NCBI RefSeq assembly: GCF_016920785.2
Contig: NW_024609857.1
Span: 6,815,189-6,879,188, forward strand
DNA length: 64,000 nt
Direction of reading: 5' to 3'
From: Ixodes scapularis
Taxonomy: Eukaryota > Arthropoda > Arachnida > Ixodida > Ixodidae
Position 1 is the first letter of the stretch, and every line of letters begins with the position of its first letter. The notes under the pieces were generated by a model. That model saw nothing but the letters and a program-made list of their open reading frames with translations, was not told the DNA's origin and did not search any database. Made by a program: the position numbers and the translations under genes. Shown piece after piece: positions 1 to 10,679 of the stretch.

Positions 1-660
1 TTCCCTATGCCACCTTTTTCTTTTTGTATAATAAGTGCTGTGTCTTGTTACTGTCAAGTCCAAGCACCTGTCTGCCCAAATCTGCACTTTGCACAGCCCG
101 CTATAACACAACATTTTGGGTCCAATATTGGATATCCCGTACAGCTTTATTTTTTTTTTTATTCGTTAGAAACATAACTTTCACACCTGCTGTCCTAAAG
201 AAACTTGGCACTCATTGTGCGCAAACTTAGTGAACATCTCACTCGCCTCCAAATATCATCGTTCCAGCAGTCCTAGGTTTACAGCGACGAGCGAAACAAA
301 TTTCCCACTCAGAGCAATTATGGTGGCGGCCGTCTTGTTTTTCGGAAAATTGCTCCAACTCCTTTTTCGGCCGCAACTAGAGAAATTACCCCTAATAACG
401 ACTCAAACTCAATATATAAGAAGTGGAGAACAGCTAAATGCCCTTCTGCCCCAGCACTCATGCAACGTCACCCTCAACTTATCGGCTCAAAAAGCAAAAG
501 TTTCGTCCGCGCGCGCTTCCGCCGCCACAGTTTGGCATGCGAAAAGGCGCCGCAGGCTGCTGAACGCGCCTCACAGTCGAACGCCAGCTCCTCCGCTAGC
601 GGCGCTGCGCGCGTTTTTCAAAGCGCCCCCTATAGTTCCCGCACGGAGTAATAACAGACG
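1..660. other. No gene recognised
   Basis: Mixed-composition sequence with short open frames on both strands. None has a recognisable domain or a convincing splice signal. The stretch ends at the 105-bp tandem array. Confidence 0.4.
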
Positions 661-1135
661 AACTGGGAAACACATTTTATTACACGAAATTGCATGTTCC
701 GCAATTTCTGCTTCCTACGTTAAAACAAAACCTAACAAAATGTGAATCGAAATCACACTTCCTGGGACTGGGAAACACATTTTATTACACGGAATTGCTC
801 GTTCTGCAATTTCTGCTTCCTATGTTAAAACAAAACCTAACAAAATGTGAATCGAAATCACACTTCCTGGGACTGGGAAACACATTTTATTACACGGAAT
901 TGCTCGTTCCGCAATTCCTGCTTCCTATGTTAAAACAAAACCTAACAAAATGTGAATCGAAATCACACTTCCTGGGACTGGGAAACACATTTTATTACAC
1001 GGAATTGCTCGTTCCGCAATTTCTGCTTCCTGCGTTAAAACAAAACCTAACAAAATGTGAATCGAAATCACACTTCCTGGGACTGGGAAGCACATTTTAT
1101 TACACGGAATCGCTTGTACTGCAATTTCTACTTTT
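661..1135. repeat. 105-bp tandem repeat, about 4.5 copies
   Basis: The landmark 'gactgggaaacacatttt' (first copy 'aactggg...') recurs at 661, 766, 871, 976 and 1081, so the period is exactly 105 bp. Copies differ by only a few substitutions, which suggests recent expansion. Because 105 is divisible by 3 and one frame has no stop, a 149-codon open frame (690-1139) crosses the array; I read that as a by-product of the period, not a gene. Confidence 0.95.
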
Positions 1136-2142
1136 GTGACGTCACGGGTAGGACAGACCGGTACAGACCGGGCAGATCTTGGGATTCCTCGGCTCGTCAG
1201 CTCGCTCCATGCGTGGTTTGGGTAACGCGCGGCAAAGCCTGTTTCACGCGTTGTGTTTCTTTGCTAGAGTGATATTCGTAGTGGGACATTTCACCGAAGC
1301 TTGAAAGCGTGGCAGGCGTAGTCTTGCTTGGTCACAAACACTTTCGACGCCGAGGTGTCGAAGCGCTCGGATGGTGGTTGTGCTCTTCTCTACCCCAGTA
1401 GAAAAAAGCTGGATGATGAAAATAGAATATTCCGCTCTTTACCCCACTACAACGTCTACCACGGCGAATGGGGTGTAATTTTTATTGTGATTCGGACAAA
1501 ATAAATTTGAGAAAGGAATTTCTCATTAAATTGAAAATAGGAAAGCAAAATTCGAGAAGCTCTCGCGTGTGTAGTTAAAACTTCAGTGAAAGCGACTCCG
1601 TGTATCATGTTGGTTACAATGTGTTGTGTGAGTGATGGTATCTTATTAGTTCCAAGTTGATTCCTTTTTTTAATTTTGTAAACCAGTAAACAAACATTTC
1701 TTCAAAATAACTGGCTGGAAAAAGCGGTGGCTGGCTTCCGGAGTCGTTTCAATTAAATCCCTGCTTATTCACCCGGTCGACGCGAAATGTAAAAAAGATC
1801 TTCTCGCGATCGACACTTAAGCGACCTAAAAAATGAGGTATACACCTACTATTAATTACTACCATATGCATGTTTAATCTTGCAGACCCAAATGCGCATA
1901 ATGCGTGATGCGCTTCTCAGCGAACGATTTTTAATCTGCCAACAATTCTTAGTAAAAATTGGACAAAACAAATTAATCAGTCGTCTGAATTTGCCGGGCC
2001 ATGTCCGAGAATCTAAGAATTTATGTAAATTTCTGGTTTTCTTTCGACCAGAAGTCGCGATGTGACCAACTTCTTTGCCACGTATTCGATTCGGGAGGAG
2101 TTATAAGCGTCAGTTGCTGACGAGCATTCGCTCGGCAAACAA
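1136..2142. other. No gene recognised
   Basis: Increasingly A/T-rich sequence with no coding signal, repeat array or RNA gene that I can support. Confidence 0.35.
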
Positions 2143-2210
2143 AATGGCTAGGTGGCGTAAGCTACCGCCCGATCCAAAGGGCTCAGCCGTATTCATCCAT
2201 CCATCCGTCG
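2143..2210 (+). repeat. Dispersed SINE-like 3' end with (ATCC)n
   Basis: Contains 'ggctaggtggcgtaagc', 'taccgcccgatccaaaggg' and then 'catccatccatcc'. A copy in the opposite orientation lies at 4019-4081. I recall this repeat type as common in hard-tick genomes; that is memory, not a search. Confidence 0.5.
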
Positions 2211-2389
2211 CCAATAACCACCTTATTTCTTGTGTATAGGTGCCGCAAAAACCTAACCAAATGTGCACTCACTCAGATATGCCCAGAGTTTCTCCTGAAT
2301 CACATTTGCCGAATGCTGTTACTCAGCAGCGTCACAGACCGTTCTGCCTGGTTCGATCTCCCGCGCGTGCGTCCCCCGATCGCCCCATA

Positions 2390-2930
2390 GGGAGGCTGTA
2401 GTGAGGGTGGGCGCAACTCAAAACCTGGAGAGCGTTTGCAATTTAATGGCGGCGCCTGAGGGAGAGGATTCGAGAAAGGATATGTGCCAGTGTTGCCTGC
2501 ACGAGAGCAGGCGCCCGCTCTGTTGCAGCTCTGTTGCTCCATGCGCCTTTCCTCCTCTCGCCTCCCATTGCAAGCAACGAGCGCCTTGGCGCAGCCTCTC
2601 TCGCTTCCTTCTCGCTCCGAGAATTGCAAACGTCGAGCGGAGAAAGCAAAGTTGCCAGACAAGCAGCAACGTCCAAGATGGCGGAATTTACCATTTTTCG
2701 CGTTAAAAAAATACTTAACCTATCGCAACAAAACTGGTGGCTATGGAAAAGTAATCATTTATACCTTGTGTAAATTATTCAAGCACCTTAATGGGCTGTT
2801 ATGACCCGAGTTAGGAAAGAAAACGACCCTTTGCCCCATAGACTCCCAGCAAAATTTAGCAATTAAATGGCGTCCATGTCCCGTGATCGCCGATCTAGCA
2901 GTTGCACCCACCCTCACTTGAGCCTCCCTA
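2390..2930. repeat. Inverted-repeat element (foldback/MITE-like)
   Basis: 'ggaggctgtagtgagggtgg' (from 2391) is matched in inverse orientation by 'cacttgagcctcc' and the preceding 'acccaccctcactt' (to about 2927); about 24 of 28 bases pair. The arms continue weakly inward around 'gcaatttaatggcg' and 'gcaattaaatggcg'. The interior is GC-rich with no recognisable ORF. No target duplication is clear. Confidence 0.5.
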
Positions 2931-3337
2931 TCGCCCCATTGTTCGCTTGGCGCCATCTGTGAAGAGAACGATACACGACAACGACCGTCGCGAAAACAGC
3001 TGCCAACCTAACGCAAGCTTGGTCACAAGTTGCAACACTCTCTACCAGCGCCTCTAGAACGTTTGTAGGCATAAGCTCGTAATTCTTTTTTCTTTTTTTA
3101 ATAGTCGGAATTCAGCGTCCCTAAATGACGGCGTGAACACCCATGTGATGCTTCGTGCTTTCGCGTCGCCATGCTTGCCAGGCAAGTTTGCTCTGAAGAA
3201 CAGCTTCGCCACACACGCAGTGAAGATGCGGTGAAGCACACTTCGGTAAGTTTAACGCACCGCAAAAACCAAAAGGAGTCACGGCGGCGCAGACCCTGTT
3301 TGGACAAAGGGCTAACTTCAGAATCACCATCAAGGTG

Positions 3338-3343
3338 TTTAAT
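3338..3343 (-). promoter_or_regulatory. Candidate COQ3 polyadenylation signal (ATTAAA)
   Basis: The plus strand reads TTTAAT, that is ATTAAA on the minus strand, about 40 nt past the COQ3 stop codon. This variant signal is common in animals. No other good AATAAA is nearer. Confidence 0.4.
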
Positions 3344-3379
3344 ATCCCAAATCCTAATTTACAGCCTCGCAGGAAACCC

Positions 3380-3498
3380 TCACGCTGGAGATTTGACCGC
3401 GTGAAGAGCGTAAGTGAGGTCGGTACTCTTCAGCCAGCTCCAGGTCTGAGTCAGGGGGTTGAAGAAGGTGCCGTGGATCAGCCGGACGTGACAGCCAT
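3380..3498 (-). CDS. COQ3: COQ3 exon 5 (last coding exon)
   Basis: Acceptor 'tttttgcag' precedes the exon on the minus strand. The first two bases complete an Asn codon begun in exon 4. It encodes the C-terminal NGCHVRLIHG and FFNPLTQTWSW segment and ends in TGA at 3382-3380. Confidence 0.93.
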
Positions 3499-6400
3499 CT
3501 GCAAAAATGGATAAAAATATTCACAGCCATTTCTATTTACCCGCCACGTGCCACCGCCGCGATTTCAGCAGCGTCGAGACCAGGGTGTAAGATAGACAGG
3601 TGGGGAAACGAGAGCCAAATGAGCGACCGGATTGTGTCCCCCTCGGTTTTCTCTTTTTCTGTGGCGCCATCTATGTGGAGCACCGCGAACTCTCTCTCCG
3701 GGTGGGCGACCGGTGGCGACCGGTTAAACTGACAGAGATGGCTTCTCGTGGATTTTCAATAGAGAACTGTCGTGCTCTCGGTTTATTTTGCGCACTCTCC
3801 TATAGAATTCCATGCAAATCCGATTCCAATTTTTTTCCTCTCGCCGCAGCGCCATCTGTCGCAAATCGAGGGTACCCGCAAGCAGACGAGTACACAATCC
3901 GGTCACGGCGCTGCGGTAGGCTTCTATGGGCCGTTTCCCCACCTGTCTATCTTACACCCTGGTCGAGACCAACGTCGAGACAAAGCACAGCATCTATTCA
4001 CATTTTCTGCACTGGATGCCAGATGGGTGGATGGATGCATAGGGTTGAACACTTAATGGGGCGGCAGCTTGCGCCACCTAGTCTGTGTTTTGTAGTTGCC
4101 ACTTCTCACATTTTCGGCGCGGAAGGGCCGTCGTGTTTAAAAGGTATGTTTAAACTCTATAATGGTGCCTGGAGCACGACTACAACTGGTCTGTTTAGCG
4201 TCCCGTACTCCCCATGCATCAAAGTGCCCCTTTTTCACACACAGCGTACCAGTAGCGTAGCTAGGCCATCTGGCACCCGGGGCTCTTAGGTCTTTCGTAG
4301 CGCCCCCCCCCCCCCCTCCCTCACACTCCAAGATCGCAACCAGTAAAGCGGGGGGGGGGGGGGGGGGGGAGTGCCGGGTTCCCCCCAGAGGTGCCCCCCC
4401 CCCCCCCCCCTCGTGACTGGGGCGCCAGGTACCTGGAACCCAGCGCCCCCCAGCCCTCCCCGTTACTATGCCACTGCAGCATGCTACACAAGCTTTGGCG
4501 CGAGCGTGCGACTTCGTCAGCGTTTCAAGTGACGTGCTAGATAAAGTCATCGACTCGTGCCAATAACTCTGACTTCCTCAGTGCGCCATTATTTGGCAGG
4601 CTCTTTGCATGAATATGACAGGTGCAAGTCTGTATTTGCTGGAACCACTACCATAAAGTTCCGAACGAACGCCCACTCAAAATGAAGAGATAAATGATGA
4701 AAAAAATGGGGTGGGCTATCTTTGGGGAGGGAGGCAGTCACTTGATCGAATGACGTTTGAGCGAACGCCCACGTTTCACCGAATGACACTTTAGCGAATA
4801 GTTGGACCCCGCGAAGCGGCGTTCTCGGGTGGGCCATGTCGGTTCACAATTTTGTAATGAGCCACCGCACACTGTCGCCGCGAAGCGGCGTAATGCCCGT
4901 GTTCCTCTTGAGCGACAGACAGAAACAAAAGACAGCGACAAGCCTCAAACCCATGCAGCAAGCTCGCGATGGTACCTTGTTCGGTGCTCGTAAAGTAAGC
5001 ACGAGTAATTGCAAGTCTGCCAAACATACCCTCGCGTGCATGATGCTCGTATTTGAGCATAGCCTCCTTTATTCTAAAAAGCCTCTCATATCGCAAAAGA
5101 CTGGTTGGAGGCAATTGTCCCTGTTTTTTGTTTCTGTCTGTCGCTCTAGTGGGACACGGGCATAAGCCCAGCGCGGCGGGTGGGTTAACGTGCGCCCCCG
5201 TTATCCGCTAAAACGTCGATTCGCTCAAATGTCGCTGTTCGCTAAAACGTCAATCGCTCATGTGATATGGACCCCGGACACCGCAAATTCGTGTTTCCCG
5301 ATGCGATAAACACGCGGGAATTCGCTATGAACACCTGTGTCACGGGAAAGGCTACCGCATGCAGGTTGCGTACGCATGCAGCAGATTCGCGTTTCACGGT
5401 GCGAAGGACCCGCGGAAATCCGCCGAGAACTCGCATCTCACGAGAATGAATAACGCAAATCGCGGACGCAGCAGATGCAAGTTTTATGGCGCAATAAACT
5501 CGCGGGAACCCGCTACAAGCTTGCAACCGATATCGCGCGCGCAGATCGCGGACAAAAAGGCAGGAATCCGCTATGAACTCGCGTATCAGACGTGCCGGTA
5601 CAGCAAATTACGCGGTTGATGCGGTCCCCGTCGGACATTGCGTGACGTACGACGAAAATCAGAAGGTGGGCGATGTTCCGGAATTTTTATGTTACAGATA
5701 TTTAGCCAGAAAAACGGGATGGGCGATCTCTCGGGGGCGGGCGCTCTCTTGGAACTTTGCTAGACCAGTCAGAGCGGCTGCAATTCAGGATTCATCACAT
5801 TTTAGAGACGCTTTGACTGAGCGACAGCGCCCTCCCCCCCGTTATCGTTGGAGAGTGTGAATAGAGAGTTTTAGTAGATCATTCCGATACCTCCGATAAC
5901 GATATGATGCATGTGCAAAGGCGTCGGCAAAGTGTCGAGTGTCGTTATCGGAGACATCAAAACGATCTACAAAAAAAAAACAACTATTAACTTCATGCCA
6001 CGAAACCAAGTTAAAGTGAATGCTACATACTTGTCTCGAGCGCCTCTTCAAGCTGCTCCGGCGGCAGGAACATGTTCCAGTCATGAAGACCAGGGGGAAC
6101 AAGCCGAAAGATGTATTCAGCTGCAATCTTGGCGATCAGAAACGACTGAACCGTGCGATTGATAGTCGTGAAGAAGAGCGAGCCGCCGTCCTGTGGAGGT
6201 GATGCAAATTACACATAGTCCATTTGGAATCCCCTCTGGTTGCCCATGTTCACACAGAGCTGTAAGAGTCACTCTTAAGAAGTAAAGAAGCTACCATTAC
6301 ATTCACTTGAACTGATGTGTTAATTGTACATGCTACAAATGTATCTTATTTAGAGCATCGGCCACTCACAAAAAGCAATCCAGTCACACTCTATTTATTT

Positions 6401-9400
6401 TTAAAATATTGCACAATGTACAAGCGTGCTGCAGATGCTTACCAACAGCTCGGAAAAGACACTGACACAGTTCCCAATTTCAGTCGGCACTGCACTCTCA
6501 ACAAAGTTGGAGGCAATTGAGACTATATCAGCACAATTTTGGACTTTTGTCAACGGAGCTATAAATCACTCCCAAATTGGAACTTTGTTTTATTTACAGT
6601 TACTGAAATTTTGTAATAACATGGGCAACAGTTACCAAAATTGTAACCAATCATGATTTCGGTCATTGAATACACTACTCAAACAAAAAGACACCTGCGT
6701 TTGTTTCCCCCAGACATTACGTATGTGTTTGTTGACGTGCTGTGAAAAGTTCATTGAAGCACTTTTTCAGAATGTGAAGACCTCGGTTCTCACCTCTGTC
6801 AGAGTCACGCAGGACTTCACAAAATCTCTGTAGTTCTGGACGTGCTCGACGACTTCGCTAGCCACCACGGCATCAAACTTGACGGAACGCTGAACGAGCT
6901 CTTCTATTTCGACGCCCTCGTAGACGATGGAGTCTCGAACTTGGGGGTCCCTCTCTGCATGAGCTCTAGCAACCTCAATACTTCCCGGCGTGGGATCGAT
7001 ACCAGTGACCGTGGCACCTAGCCTCGCAAGAGGCTGCAAAGAAATATGAAATTTTTTTTAAAACCTCACGTTACTAAAAAACTGACACAATATTTATATA
7101 TTGTCCATATCATGAAATATAATTTGCTATGACCATCCAAAACATTGGAAATGGGAAAATTCAACACATAGTCACGGGGAGTGACGAAAACCCTAATTTT
7201 TGGGATTTCCAATATCACACTTCTCTGAGCTGGTTTGACTTTTTTCTATCTTCTCTTCAACAAATATGTACCCAACTCTGCAGCAAAAAAGAAATTGGGC
7301 GGTGTCTCGGCACCATACTCTGGCACAAAGGTTCTCAAATGAAAAGTCAGTCATAGGCGTAGACTTCGGGGCATTGGTGCTCGTGCCCCCCCTGGTGAGA
7401 TCCGGGGGAAGCTCTGCCCCCCCCCCCCCCCCCCCCCCCGAGCCATGATCCTTACCGAGACGCTGTTTACGTGCCATGTAAACAAAATAACGCTCACGTT
7501 GCCTTTATTGACAAAATACATGAGAAATAGAATCCCAGCCTGCTTTCGTTAGCTTCAATCTCCAGTTCTGGCGAAAAGGTAATGCACAGCACCCCCCCCC
7601 CTCCTCCTTTTCGACAAAACTATACAAAACCGAGAAAATGGAAAGTCTACGCTGCTGAAGTCCGTGGACCCTTTTGAATCTGCAAAGCCCTTGCTCATTG
7701 GTGGAACCAAAGAATAAAGCTTGTTTTCTCTCATACCCAAAAAAAATAACACTTTTGTGCAATTTTTTTTTTTTTTTTTCATAGTCCATAACATTTATTG
7801 CACCAAGGAACATTGTATATTAGGTCGAACCCTGTTTTTGCACCGAGGCACATTGTATTAGGTGGAACCTTTTTCTTCACAGAGGTACATAGTATATTGG
7901 GTGGAACTTTGGTTTGCGAGTGCCAATCATGAGAAAAGGGAAGCTGATGGATGCATTTAAGGAAGACCTAAAGCATGTGTGAAGCGTGAATGATATGCTT
8001 ATTATCCACCTTTTTTCATCGCCAGCCTTGAGCCTGTAATGTACTACCTTGAGAGTATTCTAAATATATAAATAAATGTCAAAGCCTGATAGCTTTGTGC
8101 ACCGACCTCAGACAGTAACCCGCCTCCGCATCCAACGTCAAGAATCCTTAGACCCGCCAGCGGCTTTGCGAGGGATTTTGGCACCTTCTCTCCCGGCTGC
8201 CTGGTCTGGAGCAGCCCGTCCCTGATCAAAGGGACTCGTAGCGTGTTCATCCGTGAAAGGGTGGAGAATTCCCCCTCGGGATCCCACCACCGATGGGCCA
8301 GAGCATCGAACTTGCTGCGGTTCTCTTCAAACACCGTCGACTGGGAGGAGTTGGCTGTTGGGGTGGTCATAGACAAGTGCCTAGAATGAGAAAGTGAGAG
8401 CAGTACGCAAGGCTGGAGTTGTCTCACAGCTGGTCTCTTCATTTCGATGGAACTCTAGAAAAGTAGCGAGCTCTTGGTCACACTTTCCAGCAGTGTAATT
8501 GTCACCTTATGAATTTCGAGCAAACTATAATCCAGAGGGCCATCATGACAGACTTTTGGGCACAACAAACTCATCGTCCGCCTTTTTTTTTTTACCGGAA
8601 TGTGGAAAGATATGCCATGAATTTGTCACGTGAGGATCTGTAAGACACCGTGTTTGTAAGCAGCAAACACAGTGTATGAAACCCTGCTGCACCTTTAAAC
8701 AAAAAGTATCTCTTTTCTTTGGATGCAAGATTATTGTGCCCGATGTCACAACCTGAATTAGTTAGAAGCACTTGCACACTTAGAACAGCCACTTTCCATG
8801 ATTCATTGCCTGACAGCTTTCTACCTACAGAGATGGTAGATGAAATGGGTGCTTTGGCTGAGAGACAGTGCCCCCTGTAGTCACAAATTTCTGAAGATAC
8901 AAACGAAGTACATAGACTTGTGTACAGCTGAGTAAAATATATGCTATCAGTAGACATGAAAATCCTCGCATTGACCTCGACATCGTGTTTTGGACTACAA
9001 GACAAAACTATTTTAACAAGGTCCAAGGATGTGAAATGAAGAGGTTGACCCATTGAACAGTGTTCGTGGAATGCATAGACCAACACTCATCTCAAACTAT
9101 GGTTTTTAATAATTCCCAGACTTCCCAATATCTACTCTCAAACTTCATTAAATTTAGGGAGAAAAAAAAATAAGGGGAGGGTGGGCGGGGGGGGGGGTGC
9201 TTATGATGCGAATTTTATCAGCACATAGGCACGGCTGAGCGGCTATATGAGTTGGCCCAGCTGAGTAGTGCTAGCCGAAAGGGGTAAAATGTTGTGCCAG
9301 TGGTGGATTCAGAGGGGGGTTCCGGATGCTCTGACCCCCCTCCCAAATTCTGCACGTGTAAAAATTTAGGGCATGGAAATGGGGTGAGGGTTCTTAAACA

Positions 9401-10679
9401 TACACTATGCTGACCAACATTTGAGCCCCTCTGGAAATACCTGCATCTGCCCCTGGTGCCTCCGGTACGCTAACCCATAAAAATGACTGTCACACTGCGT
9501 CAAGAGAAAACATGGAAGCCCATTTCAACCACCCTTTTAAAAGCTTAACATACCCAGGGCTCTCCGCATAATCTTTGTACTGCTCCGGCCTGAACGCTGC
9601 AGATCCATCTCATTTTACCATGTACCTTTCAAGAAGGCTCAACGTCCACTTTTAAAACATTCTTTTGTGGCTCTGGGGTGCACACAAGGATGTGCATCAC
9701 CATAGTTCATTTACTTTAGGTGTGGGTGAACTCCTGGCTTCCAGCATCCCTGCTGAACATGCACACCTGTGCAGTGCAAGCATTGTTTGGGGCAGCAACA
9801 TGCTCGTGCTTGTGTGCTCCGTTTCACCTTACGATGGACTGGAGCGGACGTCAAGTCGGCACCCATCCCATTCGCCTCGAGATTCGATCGGCACGGCTCA
9901 CGTGGTGAAGAGCAGAACTAGGCTTTGTTTTATGCTTATACTTATTGGAGCGAAACAAATGCTACGGACCAGATGCCGAAGCCACGAGAGGCACCAATGC
10001 AGCCCTCGGGGACTGGAATCAACTGCTAAGAGCTCATGCTCTGTGCCATTAGTGTGTATGGTTTGTCTCCTCTCGCATTACGGACAGAGGAAATCACCAC
10101 GTGCCTCATAGTGAAGAATGGGTAAACAAGAGCACGCTTCCCTTAAATTCAATCTGGGTCTAGAGGCAAATAGTTGATAACGGGTCAAGAACTAAGTATA
10201 AACTCCTCCCACCTTTTCACACTTTAGCAGAGTAAATGCTGGAGAGGAGGCGACCTACTCTCCAGCGTTCACTCTGCTGAAGTTGAAAGAGGTGGGAGGA
10301 GCTTCCACTTTGTTCTTGACCTAAACGTATCACGTGACCGCGAAGGTCACGTGACGCTCGCACGGCTTTGGATTGGCTTCGATGACTCTGTCCGTAGACG
10401 ACCCTTTTGAACACTTGAAGAATATGATGTGTGTGGTGTCCAGAGGGCACTACGAGCGCGGGGACGGTAGCCGGGCAAAAGAAAACCTGGTGCGTATGGG
10501 ACTTCAGAGTGGTACTCGGCACGAGCGGTGCTGGAGGGTTGCAGTTGAATAAAGGTCTTCAAAAACGCAACAATGTGCACTCCAAGCTTCAGGTACCTTG
10601 ATAATCGGACGGGAGACCATGCTGACGTTCCGACCAGCGCTTGAAACCGAGCAGACAGCGCGCGCTGAAGAAACTTCAT
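3380..10679 (-). CDS. COQ3: Ubiquinone biosynthesis O-methyltransferase COQ3, mitochondrial (5 exons)
   Basis: SAM-dependent O-methyltransferase that performs both O-methylations of the coenzyme Q head group in the mitochondrial matrix, on the inner-membrane CoQ synthome. Coding exons on the minus strand are 10679-10597, 8380-8107, 7033-6794, 6190-6031 and 3498-3380; all junctions keep frame and give 291 aa. Residues 1-27 (start MKFLQRALSARF) are Arg-rich and lack acids, as expected of a mitochondrial presequence. The SAM-binding motif LDVGCGGGLLSE is at about 108-119, and FDAVVASEVVEHV lies in exon 3. The C-terminus has NGCHV, FFNPLTQTWSW and LHAVKS, matching the animal COQ3 tail. It is shorter than human COQ3 (about 369 aa), mainly at the N-terminus. 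It is divergent from ATG5. I see no breaks. Identity is very secure; the exon 1 start is the only modest uncertainty. Confidence 0.95.
4019..4081 (-). repeat. Inverted copy of the 2143-2210 dispersed repeat
   Basis: Read on the minus strand it gives 'ctaggtggcgcaagctgccg', then 'ccccattaagtgttcaaccc', then an ATCC-rich end. It lies in COQ3 intron 4. Confidence 0.45.
4250..4475. repeat. Poly-C/poly-G-centred dispersed repeat
   Basis: 'gtagcgtagctaggccatc' and 'ggcacccggggc' lead into alternating runs of C and G (about 4303-4410), then 'ggcgccaggtacctgg' and 'gttactatgccactg'. Similar structures, a 'gtagcc/gtagct' border with long G or C runs, occur at 7354, 9175, 57005, 59587 and 60615. Confidence 0.5.
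4876..5185. repeat. MITE-like inverted repeat in COQ3 intron 4
   Basis: The left arm (about 4880-4940, 'taatgcccgtgttcctctt', 'gagcgacagacagaaacaaa') is matched inversely by the right arm (about 5120-5170, 'tttgtttctgtctgtcgctc', 'gggacacgggcataa'). Arms are about 50 bp at roughly 85% identity by eye. No clear target duplication. Confidence 0.6.
5280..5620. repeat. Degenerate tandem repeat, unit about 93 bp
   Basis: Variants of 'gcaaattcgcgtttcacg', 'gcgataaactcgcggga' and 'ccgctatgaactcgc' recur at about 5285, 5381, 5472 and 5550. About 3.5 units are strongly diverged. Lies in COQ3 intron 4. Confidence 0.6.
6031..6190 (-). CDS. COQ3: COQ3 exon 4
   Basis: Acceptor 'cctccacag' and donor 'a|gtatgt' on the minus strand; starts in phase 0 and ends in phase 1. 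It encodes DGGSLFFTTINRTVQSF through EQLEEALET, matching the GGSLFITTINKT and EKFVSPETLE regions of animal COQ3. Confidence 0.93.
6794..7033 (-). CDS. COQ3: COQ3 exon 3
   Basis: Acceptor 'tttctttgcag' and donor 'gag|gtgaga'; 80 codons, phase 0 at both ends. It starts PLARLGATVTGID, carrying the second SAM-fold strand with the acidic residue that contacts ribose, and contains FDAVVASEVVEHV. Confidence 0.95.
7354..7446. repeat. Poly-C dispersed repeat in COQ3 intron 2
   Basis: 'cataggcgtagacttcgggg' leads into a 22-base C run (about 7416-7439) followed by 'gagccatgatcc'. Same class as 4250-4475. Confidence 0.45.
8107..8380 (-). CDS. COQ3: COQ3 exon 2
   Basis: The acceptor 'ctctcactttctcattctag' has a strong pyrimidine tract; donor is 'gag|gtcggt'. 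The first base completes an Arg codon from exon 1. It encodes HRWWDPEGEF, LRVPLIRDGLL and the glycine-rich SAM motif LDVGCGGGLLSE. The open frame continues upstream of the acceptor to 8442, but that part reads as intron. Confidence 0.93.
9175..9460. repeat. Poly-G/poly-C dispersed repeat in COQ3 intron 1
   Basis: Poly-G at 9188-9198, then 'ccagtggtggattcagaggg' and 'gctctgacccccctccc'. It resembles the other G/C-run repeats of the window; the borders are unclear. Confidence 0.35.
10182..10321. repeat. Small palindromic MITE in COQ3 intron 1
   Basis: The left half 'gggtcaagaactaagt', 'ctcctcccacctttt' and 'agcagagtaaatgctggag' is mirrored by the right half 'ctccagcgttcactctgct', 'gaggtgggaggagc' and 'actttgttcttgacct'. 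Arms of about 60 bp with a very short loop, so almost a complete hairpin. Confidence 0.7.
10597..10679 (-). CDS. COQ3: COQ3 exon 1 (start codon, mitochondrial presequence)
   Basis: ATG at 10679-10677; donor 'tcaag|gtacct' at 10596. It encodes 27 residues plus two bases. MKFLQRALSARF followed by a Ser/Arg-rich stretch is typical of a mitochondrial targeting peptide. Joining to exon 2 is in frame. Confidence 0.85.

Noticed and set aside
690..1139. 149-codon open frame over the 105-bp tandem array
   Set aside because: It exists only because the repeat period is a multiple of three; no signal, domain or splice context supports a gene.
8381..8442. Alternative COQ3 start with MKRPAVRQLQPC
   Set aside because: The stretch is a classic pyrimidine-rich acceptor (ctctcactttctcattctag) and a better targeting-peptide exon exists at 10679-10597 with matching phase.
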